Assembly (NCBI GenBank): GCA_028564705.1
Contig: JAPXFQ010002133.1
Span: forward strand, 682,001 to 746,000
From: Apricaphanius iberus
Taxonomy: Eukaryota; Chordata; Actinopteri; Cyprinodontiformes; Aphaniidae
Length of the DNA stretch: 64,000 nt
Direction: 5' to 3'
Part shown: piece by piece, positions 39,201-49,939 of the stretch
Position numbering within the stretch: position 1 is the first letter of the stretch
How the letters are laid out: each line of letters begins with the position of its first letter
Made by a program: the position numbers and the translations under genes
The notes under the pieces: generated by a model
What the model was told of the DNA's origin: nothing
The model's input: the letters and a program-made list of their open reading frames with translations, nothing else
Databases searched by the model: none

Positions 39201-42200
39201 TGCAACAAGAGACAACACAATGACACAAGACAAAGTGCAACAGACAACACAATGACAAGACACAGTGCAACAAGAGACAACACAATGACAAGAGATAGAG
39301 CAACAAGAGACAACACAATGACAAAACGTAGAGCAACAAGAGACAACACAATGACAAAACGTAGAGCAACAAGAGACAACACAATGACAAAACGTAGAGC
39401 AACAAGAGACAACACAATGACAAAACGTAGAGCAACAAGAGACAACACAAGAGATAGAGCACCAAGAGACCACACAATGACAAGACACAGAGCAACAAGA
39501 GACAATATTTTCTGTAGAATATTTTAGGCATACTCTGCCAAAAAAAATCTGTGTACAACCTCATTTTCCATTAAAATTTCAGAGTAATGTTTTAGGAAAA
39601 ATGCCCAAATACTGAACCGCAAAGAGGGGTAGGTCTACTGTGGACTGTAAAAAGGAGTGATCATGAGTTTAGTACCTTCATCTAACCTGCAGGGGGAGTA
39701 CGTGAGAGCTCTCCGACAGGCGCCGAGGAAGGAGGTCTCCTTCGCTACAGTTACGACTGGAATGAGGGTGTATTTCTCTGAGGGATCCAGAGTGGTTCAG
39801 GAAGTCGGTCTGTTCTTCGGAGGAATGGGTCCAACCACCGTTAAAGCCTCCAAGACCTGCCAGGCCATCACAGGAAGGTCAGATCTTGGTGTAGTTGTTT
39901 TCCTTCATTATGTTTTAGACCCTTTTCCATACCTTAGTCCTACCTGTTTGGGTTTTTGTCAGGCCATGGGATGAGGGGACCCTGAACCAAGCATACAACA
40001 TCCTCCTGGAGGAGCTGGACCTCCCTCCATCGGTTCCTGGCGGGAAGGTTGAGTTTCGTCGTTCTCTGACTCTCAGCCTCCTCTTTAAATTCAACCTGGA
40101 GGTTCTGCAGAAGCTCAGTGAAGCGGTAAACACGTACCTTCTTTAAAGCCTTTGACCGTGAGTGCATCCATCTGCTCTAACTTCCTCGTTTCCTGGCAGA
40201 ACGTGATCAAAGATGAAATTCCAGATAAGCTGCAGCCTTTGCCGAGAGAAATCCAACCCAGTCTGCAGGAGTTTCAGGTCAGGACTCATCCCTCTGTCAT
40301 GCATAGCACAACCGGCCTGTACCGCTTTCATAAACCCTCCTCCTCTTCTTCAGTGTGTACCGAAGGACCAGGACCATCAGGACCCAGTGGGGCGTCCCAT
40401 GATGCACCGCTCCGCCATTAGCCAGGCCACGGGCGAGGCTGTGTACTGTGATGACATTCCTAAGACGGACGGGGAGCTCTTCCTGGTGCTCGTCACCAGC
40501 GCTCGAGCACACGCTAAGATCATGTGAGGATGAATTCCGCCGAAACCTCCAAATATTTAGTCTCTTTATGATTATTAATTACATCTTCATTTGTCCAACA
40601 GAGGGCTGGACGTGAGCGACGCGCTGAGGCTTCCAGGTGTTGTCGATGTGATCACAGCCAACGATATTCCTGGGAAGAAAGCCCGCTTCATGTTTGGTTA
40701 CGAGCAGGAGCTGTTTGCTGAGGACAAGGTATCTACGCATTCCAGGAGAACCTCTAAATTAGACTTAAATGGTCCTTCCATCAATCCTTGGATCCATCTG
40801 TAGATGGAAAATGGAGGGAAAGAATATATAGATGGATATCCTTCCTTCCCATCCGTTTTTAAATCCGCCATGCCTTCAAGTCCATCCACCCATCCTTGCA
40901 TCCATCCTTTGATCAGTCCGCCTTTGGATCAACCATCCAGCCTTTCATCCTTGAATCTAGCCATCCTTCCATTTTTTACATATTTTTAGGTATTTATTTT
41001 GATACGGACTGAGACGTAGTAAATGAAGAAGGTTGAATCTGTTAAAATGATTATTCTTCATTTGGAGTAACCATGGTTGGTTTTGTGTTGGTCTGGAAAG
41101 TTTGCCATAGATAAATTGAGTTGTGTGGGATGAATATTGCCAATGGCAGCAATTTGACTTTTGCATTTGACGGAGTTTTAAAAGCCTTAAAACGGGTGTG
41201 AAATGTTGGCTCATTTCCTGGTTTGTTCAGGTGATGTGCGTGGGTCAGACGGTATGCGCGGTTCTGGCCGATACGAAGGCGCACGCTAAACGAGGAGCGG
41301 CCGCCGTGAAGATCACCTACGAGGACTTGCCGGACGCCATCTTCACCATCGAGGTGAGTTTTTGTTTTAAACCTGAGCAGATGTTTGAGGTGACAGCTCA
41401 CTACAGCATCATTAGTTTCTCTCAGGACGCCATCGAGAAGTCGTCCTACTACGAGCCGCGCCGTATGGTTGCTAAGGGAGACGTGACGGAGGCTTTTAAG
41501 AGCGTTGATCGAGTTTATGAAGGTAAATGTCTCTGGATTAACATAAGCAAACAACACTAAGCTTGTCTTATTCCTTTTTTTGTTGCATTTTTCTCTCAGG
41601 ACAGATTCGATTAGGAGGCCAGGAGCATTTCTACATGGAGACCCAGAGCATGCTGGTTGTTCCCGTTGGCGAGGAGACGGAGTTCAAGGTCTACATCTCC
41701 ACCCAGTGGCCCACTCTTATCCAGGTACACGAAGGGCGAATGAACGGCTAACCTAAAAACTGAGACACAAGCTAAGCGGAGATCGTTTTGTGGTTTCAGG
41801 AAGCAGTAGCGGAAACGCTGGACATTCAGTCCAACAGAGTCACCTGTCACGTCAAAAGACTGGGCGGAGCTTTTGGAGGGAAAGTGATTGTTACCTCCGT
41901 CTTGGCCTCCATCAGTGCTGTGGCTGCGTGGAAGTGAGTGATTTTTCTCATGAAGAGAAAAAGTTAGAGGTTATTGATATTGCTTAAGATAAAAAGTAAT
42001 GTTTAGCCGGTAATATATATAACCCTAGAAGGTCTTAGAGCATGAATTGGTCCAGGTTCTGGTATACTCAATTTCTATATATTTATCTGGTTGTTCCTAG
42101 AACCAACCGAGCTGTCCGCTGTGTCCTGGAGAGAGGCGAGGACATGCTGATCACGGGGGGGCGCCATCCTGTTCTGGGAAAATACAAAGTAAGACATGAA

Positions 42201-45200
42201 ACTCAATGAACGGGTCAAGATTCAGTAAATATCATGTTCAGAAGGCATCTACTGTGTGACCACATTGTCGAAAAGCTGATAAGATTTTCTGCCCATGAAG
42301 TCCATCAGGTTTAAAGGAGCAGCGTTGATGAGTTATGGCCATCTAGTGGTCAGAATAATAGACTAATAATAGACTATTTTAGCTTCCCGCCAAATTCCTC
42401 CCGCGTTATATGGTTTCATTATGTGCGAGCGTTGTAGCATTCTTTGCCGAGATTGATACGTCCAATAAACACTTGCAATCAAAGCGGGTACTGTATTGAT
42501 AAGTTTTAGTAAAGTGTTTATGCTGTACCACTTGCTCCATGCAGATGCACAGATAGTGCTGGTTGGTGTCTGTATTGCAGGGGGCAAACTTTGTGATTTA
42601 TGGCCCATTTCTAGGCCCGTTTTTCAGCCCTCCAACACAAATATATGTTGTGTATAAACCCTGTGTGGCTCCATAGGTGGCTACAGAACTGTTATTCATA
42701 AATATGACACCTATGTTTATAGCCTAATTTTGATTTGAACCCATCACACTTGTGGTGGTAATCATACACATTAACCACTGTGCTATACTAGCAAAGAATA
42801 ATTCCTTTTGGCAAAGGGTACATTATAAAGCAGGTAATATGGTCACACTGTTTAATAAACTGAGGGTACGGATTCTTACTCCTAAAGAATCATTTCTGCA
42901 CCTAACCCCTGCCGGACTCTGTAGCTTCGTGCTTCCACCTGTGTGAGAACGGCTTTATTGGTTGTTGGTTGTTTTACGTCACTACGACTACACTAGGACT
43001 TGCGATAATATCAAACATTGTCTGATTCAAAAGACTAGAGAAAGACTGGCATAAATCGGGTCACCAACTGCAGATTATCACCTTACATTCAACGATCAAG
43101 ACGACGGGAGCACGCTGAGACTCCAGCAATATTCCTGAAGACTGCCAGTCTTTAGTCTGAGACGGTGAAAGTCCTTTGGTGTTTGCCCAGCATTAGATGT
43201 CGTTTACTACCAATAGACAACTGGTTTTCTGACATTGGGTTTTCTCAAGGTTTATCCACAGAGACAAGATGGGAATCCTGTTCTGGGAAAACACAATCAA
43301 AGATAAAAGACTAAGCAAAAGTATAACTAATAAGGGTGTCACAATCTCATGTCACAGCTGTTTATAATCAAAATCGATCAAAATTCCATCATGACCTCGT
43401 GCATCGAAATCTAAAACAGGATCGCGATCACCTCCCCCCAGGTGTATAGACTTCGTAGCAACAGCTAACAGGCAACCAAATTCATTTCCTTATCACAAGG
43501 AAACACGCATCGCATTTTCCATAACAAGTAACTCTCACCAGTTCTACGACTCACAACACCTGCTAACATTATTAATTTCTGTATTATAATGAGAGCATCC
43601 GCCTTGAAAAGAGCACATTATAGCTGACGTTAGCTAGTAGCTATTAGCTAAGCTACAGTTAAAACACGGCTAGGACAGATAAAGAAGGAAGCTAAGTCGC
43701 TTCTGCCACTCTGCAGATCATGGAAATATTTTGCGTTCCCAGTGAGTTAAGTTGACATTTACTTTATAAAAAAGACTACTGTTTGTTGCCCAAATTTTCT
43801 CTTCTCTAAGCCGGCGTGTACGCTGCTGTAACTAAAATGGCAGCCGCCCTCTCTGCCTTCTCATTTTTGTTATCTTGTCTGCTGTGTTTCACTGTGTTCA
43901 ACTTGACTATTTAAATTTGACCATAAGTGCCTAATGTGATACATTACTAAATAATAATGGAAACTCCATCACTTATATGTAGTCCATCTTTTGAAATAAG
44001 ATTTCCTGTACAACATTTAATGAATAAACCCAATGATTTTAGACTGGATTAGTCTAAATATGGAATGGGGCTCTGTACTGTAAGAAAAAAATAAATGTAT
44101 AGAGGATTTGGAGAATCCTGACACTTCTAATAATTACAGGGCGTAATTATATGAAGGCATCTAGTGTGTTAAAGGACTTCATTATGAAAATAAGGGTCGA
44201 TTTGTGTTTCTGAAAGATGAAAGGAACCCTGTGGATCACATATTGCCATCTAGTGGCAAAGTTCGGTATAGCAGTGGTGTTTTTTTCTTCATAATTTGAA
44301 TTAATATTCGCCTTTTCAAAGTAATGCCACAGAAAAGATAAAATCGCGAGGGAATACTTCAATGCATTGTTTAGTAAGATATAATATTTCAAGGGTTAGG
44401 CCTTCATACTGGAATTGCAGGGCTGGTGGGGTTTGTTAACACAAGCAGGTAAAAAGGTCTTGTCATGTATGTGAAGGTTTTTATATCAGAGATTTTGAGT
44501 AATATAAACAGACTGATTGATGTCTGCTTCAGGTGGGTTTTATGAACGATGGAAGGATCGTGGCTGTGGATTACCACTACTACGCCAACGGCGGCTGCTT
44601 TGTGGATGAATCTGTGCTGGTAGGTCCACGAGTTTTATCTTCTCGAAGAAAATGTTCGCTGACCTCCAAGAATATGCACCGTAATCGTTGATTTGGATCC
44701 GTTTGTAGATCTCAGAGAAGATTCTGCTTCATCTGGACAACGTCTACAACATTCCCAACATGAGAGGCCACTCAGCAGCCTGCAGGACCAACCTGCCCTC
44801 CAACACGGCGTTCAGGGGCTTCGGCGTGCCGCAGGGCCTGCTGGTGGTGGAGAACATGGTCAATGATGTTGCCATGGCGCTGGGACGCCCTGCAGACGAG
44901 GTCAGAGGTCAATTTGGTACCCCATCTGGTCTCCAGGTGGTACTTTCCTTTTCTGATGGTGCGATGCCCTCCAGGTCCGCGAAATCAACATGTACAGAGG
45001 TCCGTCAGTCACTCACTACAAGTTTGAGTTCAGCCCGGAGAACCTGCAGCGCTGCTGGGACCAGTGTAAGCTGAAGAGCGACTACAGCGCCCGGCGGCGG
45101 GCCATCGACCAGTTCAACCAGCAGAACCGCTGGAAGAAGAGGGGCATCTCCCTCATTCCCATCAAGTACGGCATCGCCTTCGCAGAGAGCTTCCTGAACC

Positions 45201-47879
45201 AGGTCTGTGTGGTTCTGGTTCAGCTCTGATGACTAAGATCTCGGTTTTCAGAACGTTCCTGAGGTTTCTGTTTGTAACGTTCAACAGGCTGGAGCTCTGG
45301 TCCACATTTATAAAGACGGTTCTGTTCTGGTGACTCACGGCGGGACGGAGATGGGTCAGGGCGTCCACACCAAGATGCAGCAGGTACTGAGAAGGCTGCA
45401 GCCGCAGAATCTATCAGAACAAATTATATTCATATGATAATGTGCAGCCTTAGTTATTCTTCTGATTATGGTTTTCAGTGGAAAAATGGATGAAACTTCA
45501 ACTGTTGTAAAACTTTAACCAATCACAAAAAAGGTTCTTAAAAAAAGAGCAAAATATGGCTTTTATGTACATATGATAAAGATAACATAAATGTGAAACT
45601 AAAAAACATTACATTACTAATTGAAGGTTATAAAAAGATAAATTCATTAAAAGTAACTCTCTAAAAACAAGAAAATAATTCAGCATAAAAAAAGAAAAGA
45701 TTTTTGTAACGGTAAAAAATCTCTTGATAATCTAAAGAAATTGAAATACATTCATGAATATGTCAATAAAACACCTAAATTGAATGTATTAGGAAAATAA
45801 GCATAAAAAAACAAAGCATGAAAAGGTAATGAAAATAAAATAGGAATATAAAGAGTAGCTTTTAAGAAATAGGTTAAAAATGTGTAAGTTGAAGCTATTA
45901 AACACATTATATTACAAACAAATGCTTAAAATTCAGATATACTCTATCAAATGAATAATAAAATGTAAATATAATATAAATTATATTATTAAATATACTT
46001 TTATTTTCTTAAATTGAAGGAAATATTCTTTGTTCCTTTGAATAATTGATTAAATGGTATAAACGTTAACAACAACAAAATATTTAAAACTGATAAGTGT
46101 GATCAAAAATATTACATTGAAATAAATGTTAGTCAAGGAAAAATATATAATAAAACAAAATTTTTATTACGAAATTTTGAAAGCAATACAATTATAATAT
46201 CAAAATGTTCTATAAAATAGAAAAATGAAAAGAAGTAAATTAATAATCAAAATATTATCATTATTTCCGAGCTATTAACATTTCTCATTCATTAAATATC
46301 AATTCAGTCCATTTGAAAGACTGAAGATGGTTTTTCTGATCAGCTGCTTGTTTCTCTTCCTTCTGCCACCAGAGCTGGTGTTTAACCCGTTTATCTCCTA
46401 GTAAAATACATAAATTGATGATAGAATAACCAAATATCCTTGGATCTTCGTCAGGTTGCCAGTCGGGAGCTTCACATCCCGACGTCGAAGATCTTCCTCA
46501 GCGAAACCAGCACCGGCACCGTTCCAAACACGTGTCCCTCCGCCGCTTCCTTTGGCACCGACGCCAACGGCATGGCGGTCAAGGTGAGCCGCTGTTCCTG
46601 CCGTCTTCGCCCTCTATAACGACTTGCCTTTGCTAATCTCTGTGGCTTTCATCGCTGTCAGGAAGCCTGCGAGATTTTGTACCGCAGACTGGAGCCGATT
46701 CGGTTGAAAGAGCCTAAAGGATCATGGGAGAGTTGGGTATGAGGTGTTGAGGGCAGAAGGTCGAGTCTTCGTTAGTCCGAACGGGTCGTTTTTAACGTGC
46801 GCGTTTGCTCTGACGGCAGATCAAGGAGGCTCACCTGCAGAAGATCAGCTTATCAGCCACCGGCTTCTTCAGGTACGTCTGAACGCTGCTGCTGCTGGTC
46901 CGTCCTGAACAAAGCAGCAGGTCACAACTGTCTCCTCTGTTCCTCTGCAGAGGGAAAGACCTTTACTACGACTGGGACAAGATGGAGGGCCAGCCGTACT
47001 CCTACTTCACCTTCGGGGTGTGCTGCTCTGAGGTGGAGCTGGACTGCCTCACAGGAGACTACCGGGTCTGGACTTATCTGTTTCTGAACCATTTGGATGC
47101 CGCCGCCTCGGCTTGTTGGAAACTGCCTAACGCTGGTGTCTTCCTGCTTCTTGCAGACGCTGAGAACGGACATCGTGATGGACATCGGGAGGAGCATAAA
47201 CCCGTCTGTGGACATCGGCCAGGTAAGGTCCGGTTAGAGGACGCCTTCTCTGGTTAAACTTCTCCACATTGCTCTGTTGTTTTTGTTCTCCTCAGATTGA
47301 AGGCGCGTTCACGCAGGGTTTGGGTCTCTACACCCTGGAGGAGCTGACATACTCCCCCTCTGGGATCCTGTACTCCCGAGGCCCGTCCCAGTATAAGATC
47401 CCGGCGGTGTGCGACGTGCCTCTCCGGTTCAACGTCTACCTCCTGCCGGACTCCAACAACCCAGACGCCATCTATTCATCAAAGGTCAGCGCCTTCGCCA
47501 AGCTGTGGGACATTTTCTCAACCAGCACCGGATGTTCCTCATGGGGTTCTGTTTGCTTTATTCGTCGCCACAGGGAATCGGAGAGCCAACCCTCTTCCTG
47601 GGCAGCTCCGTCTTCTTCGCCATCAAAGACGCGGCGGCGGCGGCTCGCTCCGACTCCGGGCTGTCGGGCCCGTTTACCCTGGACACCCCCGCTACTCCGG
47701 AGAGGGCCTGCCTGGCCTGTGCCTCGCCGTTTGTCAAAAAGGTCAAGTTGAAGACGTTCTACTCAGTTGGAATCAGCACTTTGACTCCTCAGCATGTAAA
47801 CGATTTTCTGTTGGGTTTTTCTTGGCAGGTTCCAGCCAGTAAGCCGGGATCCTTCAAACCGTGGTCCTTAAACATCTGA
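24389..47879 (+). CDS. aox1: Aldehyde oxidase, complete 35-exon gene
   Basis: Cytosolic molybdo-flavoenzyme homodimer oxidising aldehydes and N-heterocycles with O2. Spliced length 3999 bp, 1332 aa, no frameshift or stop; 35 coding exons, the number I recall for mammalian AOX1. Exons: 24389-24442, 25230-25287, 25374-25470, 29436-29544, 32906-33032, 33194-33255, 33353-33430, 33597-33677, 33755-33899, 35918-36010, 37122-37273, 37495-37588, 37673-37782, 39693-39877, 39963-40125, 40200-40277, 40354-40523, 40602-40728, 41231-41353, 41426-41522, 41600-41724, 41800-41933, 42101-42188, 44533-44619, 44709-44900, 44975-45202, 45288-45383, 46455-46583, 46662-46736, 46820-46872, 46951-47065, 47157-47222, 47296-47484, 47574-47741, 47829-47879. 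Start ATG has A at -3 and opens [18 protein letters not shown], matching family N termini. Val805, where xanthine dehydrogenase has Glu802 (bovine), and the bzw1 neighbour favour aldehyde oxidase over XDH. Which teleost AOX isoform this is remains unsettled. Confidence 0.93.
26099..27665. mobile_element. Inverted-repeat element in aox intron 3, with LINE tail inside
   Basis: The left end GGCCCCTCCCAAACCCGCAC and the complement of the right end GGGCCCTGTCCCAAATACCC are similar, each followed by CACCCT and then a GTGCACTT word. The terminal blocks are GC-rich in AT-rich intron DNA. No transposase frame. A LINE 3' tail lies inside. Boundaries approximate. Confidence 0.45.
26695..26790 (+). mobile_element. 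5'-truncated LINE 3' end (Rex/L2-like)
   Basis: CAGCCCTCCCCCGTGACCC, then AAGCAGTAAAGAAGATGGAT and GATG repeats, is the 3' tail of a teleost LINE in + orientation, under 100 bp long, i.e. dead on arrival. Confidence 0.65.
30060..30760. repeat. Degenerate repeat in aox intron 4
   Basis: Diverged copies of phrases such as GAGCTTTGGGCAT, TCTAGACTA, AGGATTACT and AACACTTGGAA recur through the segment, with similar words around 31680-31880 and 32650-32720. It gives long but meaningless open frames. No clear unit length. Confidence 0.35.
32308..32634. mobile_element. hAT-like MITE in aox intron 4
   Basis: CAGTAGTTCCCAAAGTT at the left and the complement AATGGTTTTCCAAACTTT at the right resemble the CAGTGGTTCCCAAA ends of hAT elements. 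A further teleost repeat piece (GGTGTGTTGGACCAGGAAC, GACACGCCTGG) lies just to the left at about 32150-32305. Confidence 0.45.
33353..40125 (+). CDS. aox1: aox exons 7-15: linker and FAD-binding domain
   Basis: Residues 170-536. Exon 7 encodes the Cys-rich linker ([14 protein letters not shown]); exon 8 holds [19 protein letters not shown] contacts of the family are seen in [11 protein letters not shown] (about 261-271) and [19 protein letters not shown] (353-371). The loop that binds NAD+ in xanthine dehydrogenase (FFPGYRKT) reads FFIGFGKT at 395-402, losing the Tyr and Arg, which fits an O2-using oxidase. Exon 11 has GSLQIRN where relatives usually read AG.QIRN or similar. Intron 13 (37783-39692) carries a large minisatellite. 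Confidence 0.9.
34240..34620. mobile_element. MITE-like element with TACGTAG ends in aox intron 9
   Basis: The left part CTACGTAGCATACGAGTGAG and the complement of CGCCTGCTACGTAGGAAGCG at the right give an imperfect inverted repeat, with AGTAGTAGGCAT and its complement ATGCCTACTACT inside. About 115 bp of its left part is repeated at 35025-35140. Confidence 0.45.
34839..35462. mobile_element. Harbinger-like MITE with nested insert, aox intron 9
   Basis: The left end AGCCTAGTTTATAGTTCTCC and complement of right end AAGGCCAGTTAAAGCTTCTCC are inverted repeats, followed on both sides by GACGGAGACG. Inside, 35025-35140 is a second copy of the 34.24-kb element (ATGAAATCGGACGTACTGCT). No transposase. 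Confidence 0.45.
38082..38580. repeat. 40-bp minisatellite, aox intron 13
   Basis: About a dozen copies of a 40-bp unit containing CAACAAAAGACACAACATAA and TGACTATAGACACAATTC, with few changes between copies and one deviating CA-rich unit near 38280-38320. Confidence 0.9.
38620..39510. repeat. About 30-bp minisatellite, aox intron 13
   Basis: Tandem copies of AGAGACAACACAATGACAAG followed by ACAGCAACA, ATAGAGCACCA or ACGTAGAGCAACA variants. The minus strand is open in all three frames for 270-335 codons (Ser/Leu/Cys/Val repeats), a simple result of the repeat, not a gene. Confidence 0.9.
40200..47879 (+). CDS. aox1: aox exons 16-35: molybdenum cofactor (catalytic) domain
   Basis: Residues 537-1332. 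Cofactor and catalytic motifs in order: [10 protein letters not shown] (740-749), STQ with Gln770, GGAFGGK (798-804), [10 protein letters not shown] with Arg915, [13 protein letters not shown] in exon 27, and GIGEP with the catalytic base Glu1264. Substrate-pocket positions compared with bovine XDH (offset +3): Glu802 is Val805, Arg880 is Lys883, Phe914 is Phe917, Phe1009 is Phe1012, Glu1261 is Glu1264. C terminus is KPWSLNI. The mix of AOX-like and XDH-like positions is discussed in the findings. Confidence 0.92.
40851..40976. repeat. (ATCC)-rich repeat, aox intron 18
   Basis: Imperfect CCATCCTT/GCATCCATCC words, a decayed tetranucleotide array. Confidence 0.6.
42189..44532. other. aox intron 23 (2.3 kb)
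   Basis: No exon-like sequence. It has two short CATCTAGTGG-containing repeat pieces (about 42340 and 44250) and a TAGC-rich stretch near 43630. Nothing else recognised. Confidence 0.5.
45384..46454. other. aox intron 27, extremely AT-rich
   Basis: Long AT-rich stretch (about 45500-46300) with almost no G or C. No repeat unit or coding sequence recognised. Confidence 0.6.
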
Positions 47880-48116
47880 AATCCAATCTGCCAACGACCA
47901 AATCAACTGTGAATCAACGCTAACCAACAGATGCACTTATCTACTCTAAATGCCTTTTATTACAAGAGGAATAATCTAACTGCAATCATGTGAAGTGAAA
48001 TAGATTTTGTAGTAATATTGATACCGAACACTTCAACTCTACTTTAACCAATAATCAATCCTAACCAGTCTAACCACATGTAAACGTCTTAGCAATCAAC
48101 GATGTATCGTGTGCAA

Positions 48117-48122
48117 ATTAAA
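48117..48122 (+). terminator. aox poly(A) signal (ATTAAA)
   Basis: ATTAAA 238 bp after the stop, followed 20-40 bp later by the GT-rich TTGTTGGGTTGTTTTGTTG, a good downstream element. Confidence 0.6.
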
Positions 48123-48310
48123 AGATTTGAGCAGACTTGTTGGGTTGTTTTGTTGCAGCGTCACGTGTTCTCGTCCTGTTGAAGTAGATTTTTCCACATG
48201 TTCCACTCTCTACAAAGGGCATAACTATTATTCTTTACTTCCAAAACGAATCTGACCAATCAACTAACTTTCACTCAACGTCTGAGAAATTCTGAGATTA
48301 AAGTCACAGT

Positions 48311-48671
48311 CATACAAATCTTAAAATTACGAGTTAAAAGACAGAAATATTTTGATTAATTTCAGATATTTTCTAGAAAAAAAACAACACGTAACTATTT
48401 GATTTAGAAAAGTAGAAAATGTGCTAGAAAAAACTAAGAAATCTCTGATTAAAGGCATATCTTTTATTTAAAAATGTACTGACTTTACAATGTCCGAATA
48501 TATTATTTTAGATGTTGAAAATGTATGTCATTAATCATAGAAATTTCTTAGTTTTTTCTCGCAAATTTTCTTCTTTAATACATCATAAAATTATGTATCA
48601 ACTCTAGAAAATATCTGATATTAATCCAAAAATATTTCTGTCTTTTAACTTGTAATTTTACGATTTTTGTG
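48311..48671. repeat. Long inverted repeat (foldback) between aox and bzw1
   Basis: The arms at 48311-48452 and 48531-48671 are complementary over about 140 nt with mismatches. For example, GTTAAAAGACAGAAATATTT pairs with AAATATTTCTGTCTTTTAAC, and GAAAAAACTAAGAAAT pairs with ATTTCTTAGTTTTTTC. The loop is about 78 nt. Diverged direct pieces continue to about 48860. Confidence 0.75.
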
Positions 48672-48985
48672 AAAGAGAATTTCCGATTTTTTCCCCTGGA
48701 AAATATGTTCAATTAATCTAAGATATTCTGAGTTTTTACTCGAAATTTTGCTACTTATTGACATCAGAGAATTTCCGAGTTTTTTCTGAAAAATATGTGA
48801 CTTTAATTTAATAATTTCTGAATATTTTGGGTGGAAATTTACTCCAAATTATTTTTCTTTGGTTAACAGTGACCCTAATATTTGACTGGCACTTTGATTT
48901 TAAATATTCAAATATAACACACACAAAAAATAAATCTTTGGTGGGGTGAATACTATCCCTCCATCATCTCTACGTATATAAATAT

Positions 48986-49712
48986 GGGGCGCCAAGTGTA
49001 AAATTTTCATTATTTAGTAGAAATTGACTTTTTTTTTTATCATTTAGCTTCATTTTTCCACATTTAGCACACTTTCATACATTTAGGAAGAAAATGTTTC
49101 TAAAATTCAACATTTACCAGCATATTTACATTTTAAAAATCTAAATTCTAAATATTATTTCGAAATGTAACATGTTAAATCTAAATCTAAATGTTAAATC
49201 TAAATGTTAAATCTAAATGTAAAATCTAAATCTAAATGTTAGGAACATTTATATGAGGCGCATTGGACATGTTCATTATAACATTGGATTTAACATTTAG
49301 ATTTAATATTTAAGTTTAACATTTAGATTTAGATTTAACATTTAGATTTAAATTTAACATTTAGATTTAGATTTAACATTTAGATTGAACATTTAAATTT
49401 AACATTTAGATTTAGATTTAACATTAAGATTTAGATGTAACATTTAGATTTAACAATTAGATTTAACATTTAGATTTAACATTTAGATTTAACATTTAGA
49501 TTTAGATTTAACGTTTAGATTTAACATGTTACATTTCGAAATAATATTTAGAATTAAGATTTTCAAAATGTAAATATGCTGGTAAATGTTGAATTTTAGA
49601 AACATTTTCTTACTAAATGTATGAAAGTGTGCTAAATGTGGAAAAATGAAGCTAAATGTTCAAAAAAAAGTGCATTTCTACTAAATAACGAAAATTTTAC
49701 ACTTGGCGCCCC
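48986..49712. mobile_element. 727-bp foldback element with GGGGCGCC ends
   Basis: Begins GGGGCGCCAAGTGTAAAATT and ends with the exact complement AATTTTACACTTGGCGCCCC. The arms stay complementary for over 200 bp (TTCGAAATGTAACATGTTAA at one side, its complement at the other). The centre is a (TTTAGATTTAACA)-type minisatellite inverted about a short loop near 49243-49290. TATAAA is present just outside both ends. No transposase. It is a palindromic MITE or foldback element; superfamily unknown. Confidence 0.75.
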
Positions 49713-49812
49713 ATATATAAAACAGCGCAGGTTTACAACAAAACTTTACACTTGAAGTTGTAAAGTTTTTAGGTGTAAAAACAGATTTTTTTTTTTTGCG
49801 TCCCTTCATCTA

Positions 49813-49822
49813 CGCATGCGCG
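49813..49822 (+). promoter_or_regulatory. NRF-1-like site in the bzw1 promoter
   Basis: CGCATGCGCG, close to the NRF-1 consensus, lies about 120 bp before the first donor site, in a local GC-rich stretch after AT-rich DNA. This is typical of housekeeping promoters. Confidence 0.5.
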
Positions 49823-49829
49823 GTGGGTG

Positions 49830-49939
49830 GAGCTAACCGCGGTCCTGACTGGAAGGTCTTTTTGTTTGGGCTGCTCGGAGACTAGACTCTTGCTTCACTT
49901 CCCCTGGTTCACAACCGTTTTTTATCTGCATTAATTTCG
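49830..49939 (+). other. bzw1: bzw1 exon 1 (5' UTR, non-coding)
   Basis: The stretch ending ...GCATTAATTTCG is followed by GTGAGT at 49940-49945, a strong donor. The next acceptor is CTCTCAG at 51777-51783 before the coding exon. The left boundary (transcription start) is approximate. Confidence 0.55.

Noticed and set aside
38557..39564. Three overlapping minus-strand open frames of 274-335 codons
   Set aside because: They are generated by the T-poor minisatellite in aox intron 13; the peptides are simple repeats of Cys/Leu/Ser/Val and all three frames are open.
24389..47879. Call as xanthine dehydrogenase
   Set aside because: Val replaces the Glu802 equivalent, the NAD+ loop lacks its Tyr and Arg, and bzw1 is the next gene as for AOX1.
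24389..47879. Call as an aox pseudogene
   Set aside because: All 35 exons join in frame with GT-AG sites, all eight Fe-S cysteines and the catalytic Glu are present.
49150..49520. Independent satellite array
   Set aside because: The repeats are the inverted core of the foldback element and pair with each other.
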